64,000 nucleotides of DNA from Deltaproteobacteria bacterium (GTDB lineage Bacteria; Desulfobacterota; Desulfobulbia; Desulfobulbales; Desulfurivibrionaceae). Position numbers and translations under genes: made by a program. The notes below the pieces were generated by a model, which saw only the letters and a program-made list of their open reading frames with translations, was not told the origin of the DNA and did not search any database. How positions within the stretch are numbered: position 1 is the first letter of the stretch; the number at the start of each line of letters is the position of its first letter. Location of the stretch: positions 1 through 64,000 of the forward strand of contig JAJZRF010000006.1 of assembly GCA_021847425.1 (NCBI GenBank), in the 5' to 3' direction. Below are positions 38,616 through 48,453 of this stretch, in pieces.

Positions 38616-39434
38616 TTATTTTATAAGGGAGGGGGGCTCCGACCCATCCAGATAATTCCCTTCCGTAACCACCCCCTCCCCTGTTTCCTGCTCCAACTTC
38701 TCCCGCGCCTCCCCGGCAATGCCGCCGCCCTTGCGGGCCGCCACCTTGTTCTCCGCAAAACCACGCGCATCCCGCTTCCGGGCGATCTCGGTGGTGGCAG
38801 CCTCGCCCAGCATGGAGAAGATCATTTCCAGGCCGGTCATGTGGTCCCGCAGGTTTTCCCGCGCCAGGCCTTTCAGATTCTTGTGTTCCGATGGGGTCAG
38901 CCCAAAGGCGGCCCGAGAAATTTCCTCGGTCAGGATGGTCTGTTCCGGCTCGGCATTAACACCCCGTTTTTGCCATTCCTCGGTCAGCTCGGCCCGGATG
39001 GCGATGCCACGCATCCGCTTGCCAATCCAGGCTTCGGAATAGCCCTTGGCTCGGTACAACTCCCTGGTCCGGATAAGGGCCTGTTCCGGGTCTGCCATCT
39101 CCCGCATCCGTTCGCAGGCCGCCTTGGCCAACCACCGCCTGAACGGCTCCGCCTTGGGCGAGGGGATGGACTGGATGAGCCGGAAAATGCCTTCGGCATT
39201 GGCGCAATCAACCAGCTCCCGCCCGCCCGGAGTATCCAGCCAAAGAGGGGTGACAAACTGCCTCCACCCTCTGGCCAAACCACGGTCACGCCGGCACATT
39301 TTCTTGATGTACTCGCCGGGGTCCAGCGAATCGGTCAACGCCCCGACAACATCATCAACCGCAAACCACCATTCGTTGTTGTGCATGGTTCGCCGGATTT
39401 TCATGTCATCAAGAAGCGTAAGGCTGGTTTCCAT
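38616..39434 (-). CDS. BRO-N family / phage-antirepressor-like (DinD-like) protein
   Basis: IRRTMHNNEWWFAVDDVVGALTDSLDPGEYIKKM..; FRRWLAKAACERMREMADPE. Confidence 0.8.
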   Translation of the reverse strand: METSLTLLDDMKIRRTMHNNEWWFAVDDVVGALTDSLDPGEYIKKMCRRDRGLARGWRQFVTPLWLDTPGGRELVDCANAEGIFRLIQSIPSPKAEPFRRWLAKAACERMREMADPEQALIRTRELYRAKGYSEAWIGKRMRGIAIRAELTEEWQKRGVNAEPEQTILTEEISRAAFGLTPSEHKNLKGLARENLRDHMTGLEMIFSMLGEAATTEIARKRDARGFAENKVAARKGGGIAGEAREKLEQETGEGVVTEGNYLDGSEPPSLIK

Positions 39435-39637
39435 AATCCCCGTCCTTTCTCAATCCGCCGAAACCTGCATGGAAATAATATGCGGTAAGAATATTTCTCT
39501 TTCTCAAAACACAAAATCCCTGTCAGGATTCACAGTATTGCACCAAGCAGATTCCGGCAAGCAACAAAGGGATTCCCCGTATTTTTTCCGTATCCCGAGG
39601 CCGGAAATTTCCCCTACCATGCGCAGAGCATACCACC

Positions 39638-39666
39638 CCACCTGGGACAAATGGTGTCCCAGGTGG
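39638..39666. repeat. REP-like perfect hairpin
   Basis: CCACCTGGGACA-aatgg-TGTCCCAGGTGG. Confidence 0.6.
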
Positions 39667-39774
39667 ACAGAAAAAATAAAAAAATGAGGAACAGCCGAGG
39701 AGGGGTTACGAAAGGAGTACAGAGAGGGGAACTGCCCAGAACAGTCAAGGGAACGCAGGTGATTTATCGAGTCA

Positions 39775-39835
39775 GCCGGACGGCCTCATCGACATGAAAG
39801 AGCAGATCTTCGCGCAGCGCTCCGCTCAGTGATCC
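39775..39835 (+). pseudogene. 3'-end remnant of an HDOD gene (paralogous to 23711-23771)
   Basis: 56/61 nt identity, including stop codon (PDGLIDMKEQIFAQRSAQ* vs PDDLIDMKDQIFEQLSVQ*). Confidence 0.85.
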
Positions 39836-40000
39836 TCGACGGCCGCCTCGTTCTTGGCAAAAAAGGCGCAACCCCGCTCCCTGCCCTGGTCCAGCGATCC
39901 GCTGGATTGCACGGCCAAGGCCAGGTGATGCCCAACCGGATAATTCTTGGCACGAAATACAATAATGGCTGAACTCCTTGATGTGGCCCGGGCGCTGCTC
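39827..40000 (-). pseudogene. 3'-end remnant of a dus-like gene (paralogous to the 3' end of the dus gene at 43190)
   Basis: About 85% nt identity over 39842-39952 vs 43205-43315, weaker similarity further on. Confidence 0.8.
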
Positions 40001-40240
40001 CGGGGGATGGAAAGGGAAAGAAGCAGGCGCTCAGAATCACAATGGATGCTTCTCCTCGCTGCAAAACATTAGCTATTGCAAAAGAAAACCCGGTCAGCTA
40101 CTTTGCGGGCTGACTCCTGCGGACGTGCATGTCGGCAGGAGGCAGGCTTCGGCCCGGCGGTCTTGAACGCGTCTCTTGCTGTTGGCACGTAAAACTGTTG
40201 ACCCGTAAAAAATCGCGAACATAGCGCGAGAGAGTTCACC

Positions 40241-42304
40241 ATGAAGTCCCCCACCCTATTGCCACGGCTTTTCCGTGGGCACAGCACCCACTGGCGCTAT
40301 CTCGCCTACGGACTGATCATCGGGCTTCTCGGCAACCTGAGCGCCCTGATCAATCTCTTCCTGCACCCGGAAATCCCTTATCTGGACGCCAGCAACAGCA
40401 TTGTCGGCGGCATCCTCGCCCTGCTGGCCGCTATCCTCTGCATCATGCTGGAGACCCATATCCGACGGGATACCCTTTCCGCCTCCTCGGCCCGTCTCGG
40501 CCCCTACCCATGGATCCTGGTGGCCCTCTGGACCGTGCTCATCGGCGCTTCCCTGGCCTGGTCCATCTATTACAAACGCCAGGAAACCATGGCCGTGGCC
40601 AAGAACGAAGCCCGGACCATCTTTGACAAGGATCTTCTCTATTACCGCTGGGCAGCGGACCAGAACGGCGTTTTCGTGCCGGTTACCAAGGACATCCGCC
40701 CCAATCCCTATCTGAAGAATTTTCCCGACTCAAGCGGGGTTACCGATTCCGGCCACCCCCTGACCTTGGTCAACCCTGAGTATATGATCCGCCAGGTTTA
40801 CGAGATACAGACCTCGGACAACGATGTCCGGGGCCACATCACCAGTCTCAACCCGAGACGGCCCGGCAATGCGGCGGACCCCTGGGAGAAGAAGGCGCTG
40901 CAGGCCTTTGAGGAAAAGGGCGAAATAGAGGTCTCGGCCATCCAGGATATGGACGGCCAGCAGTATTTCAGGCTCATGCGGCCGATGATCACCGAACAGG
41001 GCTGCCTCAAATGCCATGCCGACCAGGGCTACGCTGTGGGGGATATCCGGGGCGGCATCTGTGTGTCGGTGCCCATGACCCTGTTGAACAGTCTCTTCCG
41101 CAAGGATGTCTTCACCATGGCCCTGGCCCACGGCGCACTGTGGATTCTCGGCCTGCTCGGTACCTTTCTCGGCGCCTATCGCATCACCGGCTCCATCCGC
41201 GAGAAGGAACAGGCGGAGACACGGCTCAGGGCCATCATCAACAACATGTTGGACGGGTTGATCACCGTGGAAGAGAACCGGACCATCGAATCGCTCAATG
41301 CCTCGGCCGCCGCCATGTTCGGCTACTCTCCCGAGGAGGCGGTGGGCCGGCCCATCGAGTTTTTGCTTCGTTTCCCGACCGGCCCCATCGACGATAAAAA
41401 CTTGGGCGCCTCCCTGCGGCAGGCCATCTCTTCCAGACGGCCGCTGCACGGGCTGCGGAAGAACGGCGACTCCTTCCCCGTTGCGCTGTCGCTGAGCGAA
41501 ATGCGCCTCGGGAGCAAACACCTCTTCATCGTCATGGTCCGCGATATCACCGAGGAAGAACAGCATCGCCACGAGGCCTTGCGGGCGGGCCAGCTGGCCG
41601 CCATCGGCGAACTCGCCGCCGGAGTTGCCCATGAGATCAACAATCCGGTGAACGGCATCATCAATTTCAGCCAGGTGCTGCTTGACGAGGCGGAGGACGA
41701 AGGAAACAAAACCTTTCAGGATATCCTTAAACGCATTATCAGCGAAGGCGAGCGGGTGGCGGGCATTATCAGCAACCTTCTCTCTTTTACCCGACAACGC
41801 GACGAGATTGTGGGGGATGTCAATCTCAAGGCCGTGATCGACGACTGTGTCGCCTTGCTGCTCTATCAACTCGACAAGGACAAGATCAAGCTCCAAGTCG
41901 AAATCCCCGACGATCTTCCCTTGCTGAAGGGCAACCCCCAACAGCTGCACCAGGTTTTCCTCAACCTGTTGACCAACGCCCGCTATGCTCTCAATCAGCG
42001 TTTCGTTGGCCCCGATCCCGACAAACGGATCGAGATTCAGAGTTGGACGATCACCGTTGATGGACGTCGGTTTATCCGGACGACCCTCACCGACCATGGC
42101 ATCGGCATCCCGCAGGATGTCATCAACCGGATTTTCGATTCGCTGTTCACCACCAAGCCGCCCGGCGAGGGCTCCGGCCTGGGCTTAAGCATCAGCAAGG
42201 GGCTGGTGCGGGATCACGCCGGCCAACTCACCCTGGAAAGCGTGCCCGGCGACCACACCGTCGCCACCGTCGACCTGCCGGCGGCCAGCAGCGACCAGGG
42301 GTGA
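40241..42304 (+). CDS. Membrane sensor histidine kinase with CxxCH-containing (DUF3365-like) sensor and PAS domain
   Basis: QGCLKCHADQGYAVGDIRGG; PAS; AAGVAHEINNPVNGIINF; GEGSGLGLSISKGLV. Confidence 0.92.
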   Translation: MKSPTLLPRLFRGHSTHWRYLAYGLIIGLLGNLSALINLFLHPEIPYLDASNSIVGGILALLAAILCIMLETHIRRDTLSASSARLGPYPWILVALWTVLIGASLAWSIYYKRQETMAVAKNEARTIFDKDLLYYRWAADQNGVFVPVTKDIRPNPYLKNFPDSSGVTDSGHPLTLVNPEYMIRQVYEIQTSDNDVRGHITSLNPRRPGNAADPWEKKALQAFEEKGEIEVSAIQDMDGQQYFRLMRPMITEQGCLKCHADQGYAVGDIRGGICVSVPMTLLNSLFRKDVFTMALAHGALWILGLLGTFLGAYRITGSIREKEQAETRLRAIINNMLDGLITVEENRTIESLNASAAAMFGYSPEEAVGRPIEFLLRFPTGPIDDKNLGASLRQAISSRRPLHGLRKNGDSFPVALSLSEMRLGSKHLFIVMVRDITEEEQHRHEALRAGQLAAIGELAAGVAHEINNPVNGIINFSQVLLDEAEDEGNKTFQDILKRIISEGERVAGIISNLLSFTRQRDEIVGDVNLKAVIDDCVALLLYQLDKDKIKLQVEIPDDLPLLKGNPQQLHQVFLNLLTNARYALNQRFVGPDPDKRIEIQSWTITVDGRRFIRTTLTDHGIGIPQDVINRIFDSLFTTKPPGEGSGLGLSISKGLVRDHAGQLTLESVPGDHTVATVDLPAASSDQG

Positions 42305-42351
42305 GCCTCGGCAGAGGGATGTCCTGGTTTTTTCCCAATACCCTCACCAAC

Positions 42352-43050
42352 TCAGGGCAGACAGCACTTTTTGAATTTTTTGCCGCTGCCGCAAGGGCAG
42401 GGATCGTTGCGCCCCACCATGGGCTCGCTTTGGCGCCGGGGCCCGGCCAACGATACAGGCTCTTCCCGCCGGGCCAGCCAAAAGGCGTGGATATCCCGGA
42501 CATGACTCGCGATACCTTTCTGGAGAAGATCAATCCCTTCAGGATTCAGATCGTGGGCCTGCCAGTTCGTGACCTCGGTAAAGGCCAAGATGGGCATTAG
42601 GAGTTGCGTCAACTCATCAACGGCGGTGTGCCAGCGCTCCGCCGCCAGCCCGACGCCGCGCCAATACCCTTCGCACCACTCATCAACGATGGTGTAGGTT
42701 TTGCCCTCGACCTTGCGCTCCATGAAGATCGGTTCGAAATCCTCCGGCGCTTCCATCAGCATGGCGGAGATGGAGTTCATATGCCGCACCATCAGCGCAA
42801 AGATCTCTTCGAATTCCTTGCCGTTCTCCCAGACCGGCTCGAAGTCGCCCCAGACCGCCGGCAGCCACTGCGAAGGCATGACTGACACCGGCCCGCTGAT
42901 AATGGCGGTAAACAGCCCGTCCAGGGTCGAGACATCCAATACCCCCTCGTCCTTGCCTTCGGTGTCGGCGTCTTCATCAAGGCGATCAAGCAGGAAGTTA
43001 TCGAGGCGGTCGATTTCTTTTACGGTCAATGGCTTTGACAAGTTCTTCAT
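42352..43050 (-). CDS. UPF0149/YecA-family protein with SEC-C motif
   Basis: C-terminal [19 protein letters not shown]. Confidence 0.92.
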   Translation of the reverse strand: MKNLSKPLTVKEIDRLDNFLLDRLDEDADTEGKDEGVLDVSTLDGLFTAIISGPVSVMPSQWLPAVWGDFEPVWENGKEFEEIFALMVRHMNSISAMLMEAPEDFEPIFMERKVEGKTYTIVDEWCEGYWRGVGLAAERWHTAVDELTQLLMPILAFTEVTNWQAHDLNPEGIDLLQKGIASHVRDIHAFWLARREEPVSLAGPRRQSEPMVGRNDPCPCGSGKKFKKCCLP

Positions 43051-43189
43051 GGTCTTTTCCTTTCGTTCACTCCGTTAGAGAATTGGGCAGGGAGATCAGG
43101 GGCGGCCGGAGCTGGGGATATTTTCCCCCGCTACTCCGCAAAACGCTGGGCGGCAATTCCTCCGTCGAGCCGGAACATTCACTCGTTGT

Positions 43190-44188
43190 TCAGCAATCCG
43201 CGCCACCCGCCTCGTTCTTGGCGAAAAAGGCGCAAGCCCGCTCCCTGGCCTGATCCAGCGAACCGCTGGATTGCACACCCGAGGCCAATCGATGCCCGAA
43301 GGGATAATTCTTGGCAAAATAATGGGTGAACTCCTTGAGGCGGCCCAACCGCCGTTCCGGCAGAAAGCTTTCCTCAAGCAGCTCGATGAAGCGCAGATAC
43401 AGCGCCGGCCTGTCCACCGGACCGACCTCCGGGCCAAGGTTGTACACCTCATGGGCCAGCTCGGCAAAAATCGAGGGGTGGATGGCGGCAGCCCGGCCGA
43501 TCATGAGGCCGTCCGCGCCTGATTGGGCCAGGCAGTTTCTGGCGTCCTCCACCGAAAAGATCCCGCCGTTGGCAATAACCGGGATGTTCAGCCAGCCTTT
43601 GATCTTGCCGACCCATGGCCAGCGCGGCTTGCGCACGAACGGCTCGCCCCGGAGCCGGGCATGCACGGAAAGCAGATCGATCCCCTCGCCTTCCAGCATC
43701 CGGCAGAAATCGCGCAATTTTCCCTCATCCAGGGTCTCGCCCAGCCGGATCTTGGCGGTAAGCGGCAGGCCGGTCTCCCTTCTGGCCGCAGCCACCACAC
43801 CCTGCACCGTGGCGGGCTCCTCCATGAGGCGGCTGCCCGCCCCCATGCGGCGCACGGTCGGAGCAGGACAGCCCAGGTTGAGGTCAATGGCCTCGGCCCC
43901 CAGAGTATGGAGCTTGGCAATGGCAGGGGCGACCTCCGCCTCCCGGCTGACCAGCAGTTGATAGGAAAGGGGGGTTTCCTGGGGGCTGCGCACCAGATAG
44001 GGGGAAAGCTGCGGACTTTCCGAAGGCAGACGGGCAGCGGAGAGCATCTCGCTGGACAACAGGCCGATGCCGCCCTGCTCCAGAATAAGACGGCGCAAGG
44101 CAGAATGGGTCAAGCCGGCCATGGGCGCGAGCAGGAGCGGGGGGGAAATCTCCAGCCCTTTGAGCCGGATGGATTGCGCCTTATCCAT
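43190..44188 (-). CDS. dus: tRNA-dihydrouridine synthase
   Basis: LLLAPMAGLTHSALR; EAIDLNLGCPAPTVRRMGAGSRLM; IANGGIFSVEDA. Confidence 0.93.
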   Translation of the reverse strand: MDKAQSIRLKGLEISPPLLLAPMAGLTHSALRRLILEQGGIGLLSSEMLSAARLPSESPQLSPYLVRSPQETPLSYQLLVSREAEVAPAIAKLHTLGAEAIDLNLGCPAPTVRRMGAGSRLMEEPATVQGVVAAARRETGLPLTAKIRLGETLDEGKLRDFCRMLEGEGIDLLSVHARLRGEPFVRKPRWPWVGKIKGWLNIPVIANGGIFSVEDARNCLAQSGADGLMIGRAAAIHPSIFAELAHEVYNLGPEVGPVDRPALYLRFIELLEESFLPERRLGRLKEFTHYFAKNYPFGHRLASGVQSSGSLDQARERACAFFAKNEAGGADC

Positions 44189-44231
44189 GCAGGGCTTTCC
44201 GGCACATTTCTTTAAAAAAACACACCATAGC

Positions 44232-44771
44232 TTATTCCCGGCCCAGCAGCTTTTTGGCCAAAGCCCCGACCTTTGATTCCCGGATGTTGAGAAAATCCAG
44301 ATCAACCTTGAATGCCAGCTCGGGCTGCTGCTCGAGAATCAAGCCGGCCGCGATCTCGGCCCCGCCCACGGTCAGCTCCTTGCAGGTGGCGCCGTTTTTT
44401 TCCTTGCGCCGTTTGAGCAGCACCCGGCAGCAGGTGGCGGAGAAACGGTCCCGGAAACGGTCGTGCATCTCCTTGGCCACCTTGTCAAACTCCTTTGCCT
44501 TCATGCCCCCGGCCTGGCGCGGCCCGAGAAAAAGGCTCAGCGCAACCTCACCCCCGGCCAGCGAGCCGCAGGTGCAGCCGGCGCCGCCCATGCCATGGCA
44601 AAAACCGGAACCCAGACGGACGGCCATTTCCGGGCTGAGGTCGCCGCGAAACCCCTGATTGATCACGACAATAACCGTTTCGGAGCAGCAGTAGCCCCGG
44701 GCCGTAAAAATATTGGCCGCCCGCTCCCCGACCAGCTCAACTATCCGGGGAGTATTTTCTTGATTTTTCAT
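44232..44771 (-). CDS. C_GCAxxG_C_C-family redox protein
   Basis: GYCCSETVIVVIN..GSGFCHGMGGAGCTCGSLAGGEVALSL. Confidence 0.85.
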   Translation of the reverse strand: MKNQENTPRIVELVGERAANIFTARGYCCSETVIVVINQGFRGDLSPEMAVRLGSGFCHGMGGAGCTCGSLAGGEVALSLFLGPRQAGGMKAKEFDKVAKEMHDRFRDRFSATCCRVLLKRRKEKNGATCKELTVGGAEIAAGLILEQQPELAFKVDLDFLNIRESKVGALAKKLLGRE

Positions 44772-44842
44772 ACTTTCTACCCACGACAAAAGATAATGCA
44801 CTCATGAATCAGTCAAGTTCTTTGCTTCCACGGCAGTTAAAT

Positions 44843-45045
44843 CCCATTGGCACGCAGCCGGGCACCGGAGAGGCTGCCGGAAAAGGGCTTTGCACTGTTT
44901 GAGCGCAGCGAGTTTGCAAAGCCCCGGCAGCATCGAGGAGTACCCCATGCGGGGTATAAACTCCGGGCATCCCGCCCTCGGCGGGACAAGAGACACAGGG
45001 TGCCCTTTCTTTGGTTCATTTCTTTGGGCAAGCAAAGAAATGAAC
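44843..45045 (+). repeat. Dispersed intergenic repeat, copy A
   Basis: High similarity to the reverse complement of 47946-48129; ends in hairpin GTTCATTTCTTTG-ggcaag-CAAAGAAATGAAC. Confidence 0.85.
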
Positions 45046-45139
45046 AAACGAATAAAGCGTATTCCGCTGGCTGCCAAGATTGCCTGAAGCCTTCAACCAA
45101 AAACCATCCCGCCTTTCCCGCAAGCACCCCATATAACAC

Positions 45140-45180
45140 AAAAGGCCGGCCGGATCACCCATAATCCCGGCCGGCCTTTT
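45140..45180. terminator. Bidirectional terminator downstream of clpB
   Basis: AAAGGCCGGCCGG ... CCGGCCGGCCTTTT. Confidence 0.8.
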
Positions 45181-45210
45181 GCCTTTCGCCTGCTTGCTTT
45201 TGCCTATTTT

Positions 45211-47799
45211 TCATTCCCTGGCAAAGGTGAGCCCTGCCTCGCCCCGGTCCACCACGATGGTCTCCCCCTCGCTGAAGGTGCCGTCCAAAATCTTCATGGC
45301 CAGGCCGTCCTGGACATAGCGCTGGATGGCGCGCTTGAGAGGCCTGGCCCCGAAACTGGGGTCGTAGCCCACCTCGATCAGGTACTCCTTGGCTGCCTCG
45401 GTCAACCGCACGCTGAATTTCTGCTCGGCCAGCCGCCGGGTCAGCAGCGCCACCTGGATATCGATGATCCGGGCAAGATGTTCCTTTTGCAGGCTGTGGA
45501 AGATGATGATCTCGTCGATCCGGTTCAAGAATTCCGGCCGGAACTGGGCATGGAGGATGGCGTCGATCCGGGTCTGCATCTCCTCCCTCCGGCTCTCGCC
45601 CAGCTCCATGATCAGCTGGCTGCCCAGGTTCGAGGTCATGATCAGGATGGTGTTCTTGAAATCCACGGTCCGCCCCTTGCCGTCGGTCATCCGGCCGTCA
45701 TCGAGAATCTGGAGAAGCACGTTGAACACATCGGGATGCGCCTTTTCGATCTCGTCAAAGAGGATGACCGAATAGGGCCTGCGCCGCACCGCCTCGGTGA
45801 GATAGCCGCCCTCCTCGTAACCCACATAGCCCGGAGGCGCACCGATCAACCGGGCAACCGAATGCTTTTCCATGAACTCGCTCATGTCCAGACGGATCAT
45901 GGCCTTTTCCGTATCAAAGAGGAAATGGGCCAGGCTCCGGGCCAGCTCGGTCTTGCCCACGCCGGTGGGGCCTAAAAAGATAAAGGAGCCCAGGGGCCGG
46001 TTGGGGTCCTGGAGTCCGGCCCGGGCACGGCGCACCGCGTTGGCCACTGCACCGATCGCCTCGGTCTGGCCCACCACCCGCCGGGCCAGTTCCACATCGG
46101 CATGGACCAGCTTTTCCTTTTCCCCTTCCAGGAGCCGGTCCACCGGGATGCCGGTCCACTTGGCCACCACCTGGGCCACATCCTCCTCGTCCACCTCTTC
46201 TTTCAGCATCTTCCGGTCCTTCTGGATCTCGGCAAGCCTGCTGTTTTCGTTGGCCAGCTGCTTTTCAAGCTCCACGATCCTGCCGTAACGGATCTCGGCC
46301 ACCTTGCTCAGATCGCCCTGCCGCTCCGCCTGCTGCTCGGCAACATGCGCCTCGTCGATATCGCTCTTGACCTTACGGATCTTCTGAATGACATCCCGCT
46401 CCAGAATCCAGTGGCCCTTCATGGCGGTCAGGGTTTCGTTGAGCTCAGCCAGCTCGCCCTCGATCTTGCCGAGCCGCTCCTTGGAGGCGGCATCGGTTTC
46501 CTTCTTCAATGCCTCCCGCTCGATTTCCAGCATGATCCGCTTACGATCCACCTCGTCGATCTCGGTGGGCATGGAATCGATCTCGATCCGCAAGCGGGAA
46601 GCGGCCTCGTCGATGAGGTCGATGGCCTTGTCCGGGAGAAAACGGTCGGTGATGTAACGGTTGGACAGGGTCGCCGCCGCAACGGTGGCCGAATCCTTGA
46701 TCCGCACCCCGTGGTGGACCTCGTATTTCTCCTTGATCCCGCGCAGGATGGCGATGGTGTCGTCAAGCGACGGCTCCTGCACCAGAACCTGCTGGAAGCG
46801 CCGCTCAAAGGCGGCATCCTTTTCGATGTACTTGCGATACTCATTCAAGGTGGTGGCGCCGACGCAGTGCAGCTCGCCCCGGGCCAGGGCGGGTTTGAGC
46901 ATGTTGGAGGCGTCCATGGCCCCTTCCGCGGCCCCGGCCCCCACCAGGGTGTGGATCTCGTCGATGAAGAGGATGACCTCGCCGGCCCGTTTCTGCACCT
47001 CCTTGAGCACCGCCTTGAGCCGGTCCTCGAACTCGCCCCGGTACTTGGCCCCGGCCACCAGCGCGGCCAGATCCAGGGAGAGCACCTGCTTGTTGCGCAG
47101 GGTTTCCGGCACATCGCCGTTGACGATCCGCTGGGCCAGCCCCTCGACAATGGCGGTCTTGCCCACCCCGGGCTCGCCGATCAAAACCGGGTTGTTCTTG
47201 GTCCTCCGGGAAAGCACCTGGATCACCCTGCGCACCTCGTCATCCCGGCCGATTACCGGGTCGAGCTTGCCTTGCCTGGCCACATCGGTGAGGTTGCGGG
47301 CATATTTCTCCAGAGCCTGGTATTTCTCCTCGGGGTTCGGGTCGGTAACCCGCTGGTTGCCGCGGATGGCGACCAGGGCCTGTAAAAATGCCTCCCGGCT
47401 TATGCCTTTACGTTTAAAGGCCTGGGCCGCCGGAGAGTCCTTGTCGTCGAGCACGGCCAGAATCAGATGCTCCAGGCTGACATACTCATCCTGCATTTCG
47501 CCTGCCACCTTGAAGGCCCGGTCCAGCAGGGCTTGGAACCGTTTTCCGGCATAGGCCTGGGTGTACCCGCCGCCGCTCACCTGGGGCAGCTTTTGCAGAA
47601 GCTGATCCATCTCCTGCCGGAGCAGACCGGGATCCACCCCCATCTTCTGCAGGATGGGCACCACGACCCCATCGGGCTGATCGAGAAGAACCCGCATGAG
47701 ATGCTCGGGCTGTATCTCCTGATGCCCCTTGCCCTGGGCCAGATTCTGGGCAGCCTGCACCGCCTCCTGCGATTTCACCGTGAATTTGTCAAACTGCAT
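45211..47799 (-). CDS. clpB: ATP-dependent disaggregase ClpB
   Basis: [21 protein letters not shown]; Walker A GEPGVGKT and [24 protein letters not shown]. Confidence 0.98.
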   Translation of the reverse strand: MQFDKFTVKSQEAVQAAQNLAQGKGHQEIQPEHLMRVLLDQPDGVVVPILQKMGVDPGLLRQEMDQLLQKLPQVSGGGYTQAYAGKRFQALLDRAFKVAGEMQDEYVSLEHLILAVLDDKDSPAAQAFKRKGISREAFLQALVAIRGNQRVTDPNPEEKYQALEKYARNLTDVARQGKLDPVIGRDDEVRRVIQVLSRRTKNNPVLIGEPGVGKTAIVEGLAQRIVNGDVPETLRNKQVLSLDLAALVAGAKYRGEFEDRLKAVLKEVQKRAGEVILFIDEIHTLVGAGAAEGAMDASNMLKPALARGELHCVGATTLNEYRKYIEKDAAFERRFQQVLVQEPSLDDTIAILRGIKEKYEVHHGVRIKDSATVAAATLSNRYITDRFLPDKAIDLIDEAASRLRIEIDSMPTEIDEVDRKRIMLEIEREALKKETDAASKERLGKIEGELAELNETLTAMKGHWILERDVIQKIRKVKSDIDEAHVAEQQAERQGDLSKVAEIRYGRIVELEKQLANENSRLAEIQKDRKMLKEEVDEEDVAQVVAKWTGIPVDRLLEGEKEKLVHADVELARRVVGQTEAIGAVANAVRRARAGLQDPNRPLGSFIFLGPTGVGKTELARSLAHFLFDTEKAMIRLDMSEFMEKHSVARLIGAPPGYVGYEEGGYLTEAVRRRPYSVILFDEIEKAHPDVFNVLLQILDDGRMTDGKGRTVDFKNTILIMTSNLGSQLIMELGESRREEMQTRIDAILHAQFRPEFLNRIDEIIIFHSLQKEHLARIIDIQVALLTRRLAEQKFSVRLTEAAKEYLIEVGYDPSFGARPLKRAIQRYVQDGLAMKILDGTFSEGETIVVDRGEAGLTFARE

Positions 47800-47945
47800 A
47801 GCCGTTGCTCCTTAAGCAGAAGAAAATGATCAGCCAGGCACCCCCCCGGCCGTGTTCTGCAACTACCGTAAGCTCGCCCCCAGCCGCTGTCAAGGGGAGT
47901 TACGTCAAACTTTTGACAGGCTTACAAGTGATATTGAATTGGTAT

Positions 47946-48129
47946 GTTCATTTCTTTGCTTGCCCAAAGAAACGAACCAAAGAAAAGGCCCCCTGTGTCT
48001 CTTGTCCCGCCTATGGCGGGATACCCTGTGCTCCTCGATGCTGCCGGGGCTTTGCAAACTCGGCTGCGCCTCAAACAGTGCAAATCCCTTTTCGGCAGCC
48101 TCTCCGGTGCTCGGCTGCGTGCCAATGGG
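47946..48129 (-). repeat. Dispersed intergenic repeat, copy B (inverted relative to copy A)
   Basis: Reverse complement aligns with 44843-45045. Confidence 0.85.
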
Positions 48130-48453
48130 AAATCCCCCATTTGTCCTGCCGAGCCTCACAGACGGGGGCGGAAAAAGACGCAGAAACTGTCTGAGGGCGA
48201 AGCCCGAGTTTTTCTGCGTCCCGCCCTTGTCGAGAAGTGAGGGAAGCCCGCAGGGCCAGGACTGGCCGGGGTGCCCTTTTCTTGTTTCTTCTTTTGGGCA
48301 CGCAAAAGAAGAAAGAGAGAACAGCAGAGAGATCATCGCTTTTATTCCCGGACAAACCTTTTTCCCAGACCACCCCACATAACCTTTGCCTTACCCAACC
48401 CCTCGGGGCTATATAGAGCTTGTCTCCGTTCCAATCTTTTCTCAGGATATCAC

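Noticed and set aside
44802-45164. Short ORFs such as MLYGVLAGKAGWFLVEGFRQSW.. and MARSRAPERLPEKGFALFERSEF..
   Set aside because: Translations of the dispersed intergenic repeat; the same peptides reappear in the other copies.
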